From Acidobacteriota bacterium (lineage in GTDB: Bacteria; Acidobacteriota; Vicinamibacteria; Vicinamibacterales; JAKQTR01): a stretch of DNA of 63,780 nt. The DNA lies in the NCBI GenBank assembly GCA_026393755.1, contig JAPKZO010000015.1:1-63780 (forward strand), given 5' to 3'. Positions 58,065 through 63,780 of the stretch are shown here, one piece after another. A program made the position numbers and the translations under genes. Numbering within the stretch: position 1 is the stretch's first letter; every line of letters begins with the position of its first letter. The notes under the pieces are model-generated. The model did no database searches, was not told the DNA's origin, and saw only the letters and a list, made by a program, of their open reading frames with translations.

Positions 58065-59153
58065 CTAGCGCTTTGGGCGCCATTCGGGTCCGGCGACGCG
58101 CTCGGCGACGAAGCCCACTGGCTCGCCCTCATTGATTGGCGGCGTGGCGACTACGTAGAGCACTTCGCCGGCGTACGGGGAGCGGATCTCCTGCAGCAAC
58201 TTGCCGTGGAAGTCGGTGACGCGCGCGATGAGCGCGCCCTCCGCGACGGTCTGTCCGGGCTCGACCACCGGATAGAGCAGCCCGGTGAACTTGCTCCGCA
58301 ATACTTCGTTGGGCCCGAGCCACACAGCCTGCGTCAGAGGTTCGGGGCCTTCGGCGCGCATTTTCAGGTGCCGCAGCACCCCGGCGACGCCGCGCTCAAT
58401 CCTCGTGATCGACGCTTCGTCGGTCTGCGCCCAGCCGCCCGATTCCACGGTGAGCCCCGACTTGCCGCGCGTCTCAGCGGTGTTGGCGAGATACACGGAT
58501 TCGCCCGGGCTCGTCGGCCGCTCGGTGTCGATCAGGATGTGGTCCAGCCCGAAGGCGAGCGCCATCTGTCTGCTGGCTTCGACGACGGCCGGCGCGCTGG
58601 TCACCACCCAGTAACTGTACGGGCGCAACCACTCGTTGCCATCCCCGCAGTGAATGTCGACGACGTGGGTCGCGCGCTCGATGATCTCGCGGGTGATCAC
58701 CTCCGCGATCCGATCCGAGAGCGTGCCGTCCTTCTTGCCCGGAAACACGCGATTCAGGTTCTTACCGTCGGTTGGCCCGTAGTAGATCGTGCGCTTCAGG
58801 AACGACGGCATGTTCGCGACGTGCACCATGAGCACGGTGCCGCTGAGCGTCTTCGGATCGATGGCGTTGCGCAGCCGCTGCAACGCGAGGATCGGCGGAT
58901 ACTCGGCGCCGTGGGTGCCAGCTACCAGCGCAAGCATCGGTCCGGGTTTCGTGCCGTTGATGATCGAAAACGGAATCGTGGTCCCATCATCGCCGGGCCG
59001 CGGTGCGACCTTGAACTCGCCCGAGACAACGGAGCCAGGCGCGGCCGTCACTCCGCCCATTGTCACCGGCGACTGTGCAGCGGCGTTCATCGCCGTCGTC
59101 AGCAGAAACACCAGCGTAAACAATCCGGGTACCAATATTGTGCGGTCATGCAT
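58065..59153 (-). CDS. Exported succinylglutamate desuccinylase/aspartoacylase-like (M14) enzyme
   Basis: 362 residues with signal peptide (LVPGLFTLVFLLTTAMNAAA). Zinc ligands: VAGTHGAEYPPIL (His, Glu) and VVDIHCGDGNEWL (His). GKNLNRVFPGKKDGT supplies substrate-binding Asn-Arg. The C-terminal part (VAEGALIARVTDFHGKLLQE) is a lipoyl-like beta-barrel common in this subfamily. Predicted to release acyl groups or cleave amide bonds on small amino-acid conjugates. Confidence 0.85.
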   Translation of the reverse strand: MHDRTILVPGLFTLVFLLTTAMNAAAQSPVTMGGVTAAPGSVVSGEFKVAPRPGDDGTTIPFSIINGTKPGPMLALVAGTHGAEYPPILALQRLRNAIDPKTLSGTVLMVHVANMPSFLKRTIYYGPTDGKNLNRVFPGKKDGTLSDRIAEVITREIIERATHVVDIHCGDGNEWLRPYSYWVVTSAPAVVEASRQMALAFGLDHILIDTERPTSPGESVYLANTAETRGKSGLTVESGGWAQTDEASITRIERGVAGVLRHLKMRAEGPEPLTQAVWLGPNEVLRSKFTGLLYPVVEPGQTVAEGALIARVTDFHGKLLQEIRSPYAGEVLYVVATPPINEGEPVGFVAERVAGPEWRPKR

Positions 59154-59188
59154 GTGATTCTCCCATGTGTGTCTCTTTGCCGATTCGT

Positions 59189-59275
59189 GCGATCCCAGGG
59201 GTGTCACGCCGACAGGACTCGGGCCGGGCTCCAGCCCGGCAGGCGGTCCTGGCGGCGTGACACGCCTGGGATCGC
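59189..59275. repeat. Long hairpin repeat
   Basis: Arms 59189-59211 and 59253-59275 match at 22 of 23 positions (GCGATCCCAGG ... CCTGGGATCGC), enclosing a second inverted repeat GCCGGGCT-CC-AGCCCGGC (59223-59240). A half copy is at 51811. It lies between two leftward genes and could terminate or stabilise mRNA. Confidence 0.65.
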
Positions 59276-59298
59276 CACGCTCCTGCGTGGCCTTGCCC

Positions 59299-60519
59299 CT
59301 AGAATTCCCTCACTGTCCGTCCGCGCATCATAAACAATGCGGCGACCACACTCAGCAACAATCCGGCGGCGGTGAGCGTCGCCGGGGCCGACGTGACATA
59401 AGCGGCGTACCCAGCCGCCAGGCTGCCGAGCGGCATGCCGCCGCGGAACGCCATCATGTAGATGCTGACAACCCGCCCGCGCATCGCGTCCGGGGCGGCC
59501 AGCTGCAGCAGCGACATCAGCAGCGAGAAGCTCATCATCAGGCCGATACTGCCGACGAAGAGCAACGCGTAGCTTAGCGGCAGACTCCGAGACGAGGCGA
59601 AGGCCGCGAGGACCAGGCCCAGCGCAATTTGCACGCCGAGCACCGTCGATCCCATCCGGTTGAACCGGCCCAACCACGCCACGGCGAGGGCACCGACGAC
59701 CGCGCCGGCGCCAGAGAACGCCATCAGCCGGCTGTAGCCTGCCGCGTCCATCGCGAACACGTCCCGCGCCATCACCGGCAGGAGCGTGAGCACGGGCGAG
59801 GCCAGCATCGTCGTGCAGAGTGCGAGAAACGTCAGCGTCAGGATCAGGGGGCTCCGGCGAACGTAGAGCAGCCCGCTCCGCATTTCGCCGACCATCGACT
59901 GCGTGCGCGCGGGCAGGGTCTGGATCGTCCGCAAGGCCAGCAGCGAGCCAATCACGACCAGGAACGACAGGCCGTTCAGCGCGAAGCAGGCCGCCGATCC
60001 CCAGACGGCGAGCGCCACGCCGGCCAGCAGTGGTCCGATGATTCGCGCGATGTTGAACTGCATCGAGTTGAGCGCGATGGCATTCGGCATGTCCTGCTTG
60101 TCGACCAGCAAAGGTAACAGCGACTGATAGGCCGGCCCGCCAAACGCCTGCGCCGTGCCGGTGATGAACGACAGCGCAAGCACGTGCCAGACCTGCACGA
60201 CCTGCCAGTGCACCAGCGCGGCGAGCGCGAAGGCGGTGGAAAGCTGGACGCACTGTGAGATCAGCAGGATCGCGCGGCGGTTGTGGCGATCGGCGACGAC
60301 CCCGCCGACCAGCGTGAAGAGGAGGATGGGCAGTTCGCCGAGGAACGCGTCGAGGCCGAGGTAGAAGGGTGAGCCCGTGATCGTCAGCACCAGCCAGCTT
60401 TGCGCGACCTTCTGCATCCACGTGCCGATGCTCGACACACAGGCGCCGCTCCACATCACGCGGAAGTCTCGGTAGTGCAGCGCGGCGGCAATGCGCCGGA
60501 TGGACGGGGAACTGGCCAC
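59299..60519 (-). CDS. MFS exporter, DHA3 (EntS-like) type
   Basis: 406 residues, 12 membrane helices. ALHYRDFRVMWSGACVSSIG and GTWMQKVAQSWLVLTITGSP are the family N-terminus; VADRHNRRAILLISQ is the cytoplasmic loop 2-3 motif. QFNIARIIGPLLAGVAL is helix 5. It probably exports a siderophore or drug-like compound. Divergent from the TonB receptor gene. Confidence 0.88.
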   Translation of the reverse strand: MASSPSIRRIAAALHYRDFRVMWSGACVSSIGTWMQKVAQSWLVLTITGSPFYLGLDAFLGELPILLFTLVGGVVADRHNRRAILLISQCVQLSTAFALAALVHWQVVQVWHVLALSFITGTAQAFGGPAYQSLLPLLVDKQDMPNAIALNSMQFNIARIIGPLLAGVALAVWGSAACFALNGLSFLVVIGSLLALRTIQTLPARTQSMVGEMRSGLLYVRRSPLILTLTFLALCTTMLASPVLTLLPVMARDVFAMDAAGYSRLMAFSGAGAVVGALAVAWLGRFNRMGSTVLGVQIALGLVLAAFASSRSLPLSYALLFVGSIGLMMSFSLLMSLLQLAAPDAMRGRVVSIYMMAFRGGMPLGSLAAGYAAYVTSAPATLTAAGLLLSVVAALFMMRGRTVREF

Positions 60520-60705
60520 GGCTGGCCATGTTAGCAGGATCGCCCGGACGGGCGACGTCGTGTCCCGGATTCGTGGCCGTCAGGGCTTACGTCCACGCGA
60601 CCCGGGCAGGGGAGACGCCGAAGAGTATTCCGTCCATTTGGACGTGGTTCTTCCCGTATACTGTCGCTGCCCCAAAGGACTTTTGACTTGATTGGGAGAG
60701 ATTGA

Positions 60706-63639
60706 ATGCGCAACAGAACATTACTGGTACTGCTCATCGCGCTGGCCGTGGCCGCGAGCGCATGGGCGCAGGGCAATCCCACCGGCGTCATCAGAGGCAC
60801 GGTCACCGATCCCGACGGGCTGGCGATGCCCGGCGTGACGGTGACGGCCTCGTCACCCGCGCTGCAGGGCGTGCGCAGCGTTGTGACGTCAACCAACGGC
60901 GACTTCATGATTCCATTCCTGCCGCCGGGCGAGTACGTCGTGAGTTTTGAACTGCAGGGTTTCGCGCCGAAGAAGGAAACGGTTGGCGTGGCGATGGCCG
61001 AAACGCGGGCGCTCCAGATCAAATTGGTGGTGGCCAGCCTAACAGAGACCGTCACCGTGACGGGATCGACGTCGACCGAGGTGCTCAAGACGGGCACGAT
61101 CGCGCAGACGTACACCGCGGCGAAGATGGAGAATCTGCCGGTAGGCCGCACGCTGGAGTCCGCGGTGCTGCTGGCGCCCGGCGTGAGCGGCAACGGGCCG
61201 AGCGGCAACATCGTGCTCGCCGGCGCCCTGTCGTACGAGGGTCTCTATCTGATCAACGGCGTGAATGTGAACGAGAACCTCCGCGGCCAGCCCCGCACGC
61301 TGTATATCGAGGACGCCATCCAGGAGACGAAGATCTCGACCGGCAATATCTCGGCGGAGTACGGCCGCTTCAACGGCGGCGTCGTCAACATGATTACCAA
61401 GTCTGGCGGCAACCGCTTCAGCGGGTCGTTCCGCGACTCGTTCACGAATGACAAGTGGCGTGCGCTGCGGCCGATGGGAGACACGACGACGGATCAGATT
61501 GTCCCTGCGTACGAGGTCACCTTCGGGGGCCCGATCCTGAAGGACCGAGTCTGGTTCTTTGCCGACGGGCGGTATCAGAACAACAAGCAACAGCGGGTGC
61601 TTCCGTACACCGGCCTTTCCTATCCCTACGCGCAGAGCGACAAGCGTTACGAGGGGAAGGGTACCTACGCGATCAATTCCCGCAATACCGTCAAGGCGTC
61701 ATACACGAGGAAGTGGATCTGGACGACGAACAACACGTCCAATGGCCCGATCGATCTTGACAGCCTGTACAGCAACGGCACCACGGACACGCTGACGGCC
61801 TTCAACTACACCAGCATCTTGTCGTCGAAGCTGTTTCTCGAAGCCCAGTTCTCGAGGAAGACCATGGTCACCGAGAACACCGGAGCGCAGTTCACCGATC
61901 TGGTGAAGGGCACACTGATGTTCGATCGGTCGCGCGGAAGCGCGCGCTTCAACTCGCCGACCTTCTGCGCGGTCTGTGGCAGCGGCTGGCACGAGGAACG
62001 CAACAACTGGGACTGGTTCGTCAAGTTCGGCTATTTCCTGTCGACCGACAAGACGGGGTCGCATTCGCTGGTGGCCGGGTTCGACAACTTCAAGGAATCG
62101 CGCAAGGTCGATAACTATCAGTCCGGGAGCGGCTACCGCGTCTACGCCACCAAGACGTACATCGCGGACACGCCTGACAAGACGATCTACCCCGTGATCG
62201 ACGGGAGCAGTTATCTCAACTACACGCCGCTCGTCGCGCCGAGCGTTGGCAGCGACATTCGCACGTACTCGTTGTTCGCAAACGACCAGTGGCGTCTCAG
62301 CCACAGGCTCACGCTCAACATTGGGGCCCGCTACGACCAGAACCGCTCGAAGGATCAAGGAGGCGTGCCGGTATTGAGAGACTGGCAGTGGAGCCCGCGC
62401 CTGGGCCTGAGTTGGGACGTCAGGGGCGACGGAGCGTGGATCGTCAACGGCGGCTACGCCCGTTATGTCATGGGCGTCAACGGGGCGGTAGTCGATGCCG
62501 GATCGGCTGGCGGCCGCACGGCGTCGTTCGCGTGGACGTACACGGGGCCAAAGCTCAACTCCACCTGCTCAGGGGCGGATTGCCAGAAGATTGCCGACAT
62601 ACTCCCGCAGGTGTTCGCGTGGTTCAACAGCATCGGCGGCACCAACAACACGACCTACCGGAGCGCGCCGTCGATTCCCGGCGTTACGGCCCATGTCAGC
62701 AACAACACGAGTGCGCCGAGCGCGAACGAGATCACGATCGGCATCGCGAGGGAGCTTGGCAAGAGCCACGGGACCCTTCGAGTGGACTACGTGTACCGCA
62801 AGTACAAGGACATGTACGGGAGCTACACCGACATGACCACCGGCAGGGTTACCGATCCCACCGGCCGAACGTACGATGCCGAACTCGAGAAGAACACACC
62901 TGACGCCAAACGCTGGTACCACGCGGTGACGGTGGCGGCGGACTACCGTTTCAACACCATGACGCTTGGCGGCAACTACACGCTGTCGTACTCCAAGGGC
63001 AACAACGACGGCGAGAACGTGGGCAGCGGGCCGATCATGGCCAGCATCAACACGTTCCCCGAGTACCGGCAGGAGGCATGGAACTGGCCGACCGGCTACA
63101 TGGGGAACGACCAGCGGCACAAGGCGCGTGGCTACGTGTCGTATCCGTTGCCGGTTCCAGGGACTTTCGGCGTGTTCACGCTCGGCCTCGTCCAGCGCTT
63201 CGATTCGGGCACGCCCTACGACATCGCCTTCTCGCTGAATCCAACGACGTACGTCGCGAATCCCGGTTATGTCACTCCTCCCACCAGCGTCACGTACTAC
63301 ATCAACGGTCGTGGTGCGCGCCGGAACCAGAACGTCTTCAACACCGACCTGTCGCTCTCGTGGTCCCGGAAAGTCCGTGGCTCGGCGGAAGTGTTCTTCC
63401 GCGGCCTGATCTCCAACGCCCTTAACAACCTGGCCGTGACGAGCGTCGATACGACGGTGTCTTCGAACGCATCGCCGGGCACGTACACCGCCGCCAGCCT
63501 GCCGGTGTTCAACCCGTTTACGGCGGAACCTGTCGCCGACGTCAACTACCGGTTCGGCCCGCTGTTCGGTCAGCCGACCGGCGTGGGCAGTTACCAGTAC
63601 CCGCGCACACTGAGCTTTTCGGTAGGCGTCCGGTTCTAG
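60706..63639 (+). CDS. TonB-dependent receptor with carboxypeptidase-regulatory-like domain
   Basis: 977 residues. Signal peptide (LLVLLIALAVAASAWAQ), a CarboxypepD_reg domain (25-105: GVIRGTVTDPDGLAMPGVTV and GDFMIPFLPPGEYVVSF), a plug domain (LTETVTVTGSTSTEVLKTG, IQETKISTGNISAEYGRFNG, VNMITKSGGNRFSG), then a large beta-barrel with alternating aromatic strands, ending SFSVGVRF with the terminal Phe used for barrel insertion. It is the Oar/SusC-like type abundant in Acidobacteriota. Substrate unknown. A TATACT box is at 60657-60662. Confidence 0.93.
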   Translation: MRNRTLLVLLIALAVAASAWAQGNPTGVIRGTVTDPDGLAMPGVTVTASSPALQGVRSVVTSTNGDFMIPFLPPGEYVVSFELQGFAPKKETVGVAMAETRALQIKLVVASLTETVTVTGSTSTEVLKTGTIAQTYTAAKMENLPVGRTLESAVLLAPGVSGNGPSGNIVLAGALSYEGLYLINGVNVNENLRGQPRTLYIEDAIQETKISTGNISAEYGRFNGGVVNMITKSGGNRFSGSFRDSFTNDKWRALRPMGDTTTDQIVPAYEVTFGGPILKDRVWFFADGRYQNNKQQRVLPYTGLSYPYAQSDKRYEGKGTYAINSRNTVKASYTRKWIWTTNNTSNGPIDLDSLYSNGTTDTLTAFNYTSILSSKLFLEAQFSRKTMVTENTGAQFTDLVKGTLMFDRSRGSARFNSPTFCAVCGSGWHEERNNWDWFVKFGYFLSTDKTGSHSLVAGFDNFKESRKVDNYQSGSGYRVYATKTYIADTPDKTIYPVIDGSSYLNYTPLVAPSVGSDIRTYSLFANDQWRLSHRLTLNIGARYDQNRSKDQGGVPVLRDWQWSPRLGLSWDVRGDGAWIVNGGYARYVMGVNGAVVDAGSAGGRTASFAWTYTGPKLNSTCSGADCQKIADILPQVFAWFNSIGGTNNTTYRSAPSIPGVTAHVSNNTSAPSANEITIGIARELGKSHGTLRVDYVYRKYKDMYGSYTDMTTGRVTDPTGRTYDAELEKNTPDAKRWYHAVTVAADYRFNTMTLGGNYTLSYSKGNNDGENVGSGPIMASINTFPEYRQEAWNWPTGYMGNDQRHKARGYVSYPLPVPGTFGVFTLGLVQRFDSGTPYDIAFSLNPTTYVANPGYVTPPTSVTYYINGRGARRNQNVFNTDLSLSWSRKVRGSAEVFFRGLISNALNNLAVTSVDTTVSSNASPGTYTAASLPVFNPFTAEPVADVNYRFGPLFGQPTGVGSYQYPRTLSFSVGVRF

Positions 63640-63744
63640 ACTGAAGTTCCGCGCTGTCGACAGTAACTGATTGCATACTTTCTGGCCGAAACCTGTATCT
63701 TTCCGTAGGTTTTGTGGGCGCATAATGTAGTCACTAAATATGGC

Positions 63745-63773
63745 TTGACAGATCGGGTTGGTAGCCCTATATT
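63745..63773 (+). promoter_or_regulatory. Strong sigma-70 promoter at right edge
   Basis: Consensus TTGACA (63745-63750), 17-bp spacer, TATATT (63768-63773). It drives a gene beyond the window. Confidence 0.75.
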
Positions 63774-63780
63774 GTGCGTA

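Noticed and set aside
57321-59333. 670-codon frame across the PiT and M14-like genes
   Set aside because: Spans two well-supported genes in other frames and has no coherent fold.

Overview
The window reads as a chromosome segment of a high-GC Acidobacteriota bacterium, probably of the Vicinamibacteria type. This is inferred from gene content, not from a marker gene: a VWFA-related protein of the kind frequent in Acidobacteriota, a TonB receptor with a carboxypeptidase-regulatory N-terminus, a CarD regulator, and many exported peptidases (two S9, one M1-M28-PDZ fusion, one M28/QC-like, one M14-like). GC-rich coding with strong third-position bias produces long antisense open frames, which were ignored.

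Region 1 (1-2377) is the left flank: a divergent promoter, a SAM methyltransferase, and a DUF433/DUF5615 toxin-antitoxin pair whose toxin frame is broken.

Region 2 (2378-22978) is a tandem array of integrative elements in the 3' half of one tRNA-Leu(CAA) gene. The intact tRNA sits at the right end (22893-22978, minus strand). Three 55-58 bp copies of its 3' half lie at 2378, 4849 and 17507 and divide the region into three elements. E1 (2.5 kb) carries an exported endonuclease/exonuclease/phosphatase-family enzyme and a DUF2892 membrane protein, with no integrase. E2 (12.7 kb) looks like a phage satellite: divergent regulators, a CHC2-Toprim-RecA-like primase-helicase with iteron-like repeats in its 3' end, an excisionase-like protein, small and large terminase subunits, several exported or zinc-ribbon proteins, and a tyrosine integrase, but no recognisable portal, capsid or tail-assembly genes. 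E3 (5.4 kb) carries a tyrosine recombinase, a DNA methyltransferase with an Mrr-like nuclease tail, a minus-strand operon containing an HUH-like replication protein, and a serine recombinase. E2 and E3 each have their own family of short repeats at both ends.

Region 3 (23052-63780) is mostly ordinary chromosome: DUF4143 ATPase, Uma2, CarD, VWFA protein, OPT transporter, S9 peptidase-MoaC-dehydrogenase-acyl-CoA synthetase run, second S9 peptidase, signal peptidase I, an orphan NuoI, metallophosphoesterase, methyltransferase, ChaN-PDZ, M1-M28-PDZ, an inactive-looking rhomboid, an FHA-GAF-SpoIIE signalling protein, and a QC-like M28 enzyme. A phosphate/polyphosphate neighbourhood follows (broken Ppx/GppA, CHAD, SixA, GlgC, DUF47 PhoU-like, PiT transporter). 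The window ends with an M14-like deacylase, an MFS exporter and a TonB-dependent receptor, with a consensus promoter at the right edge.
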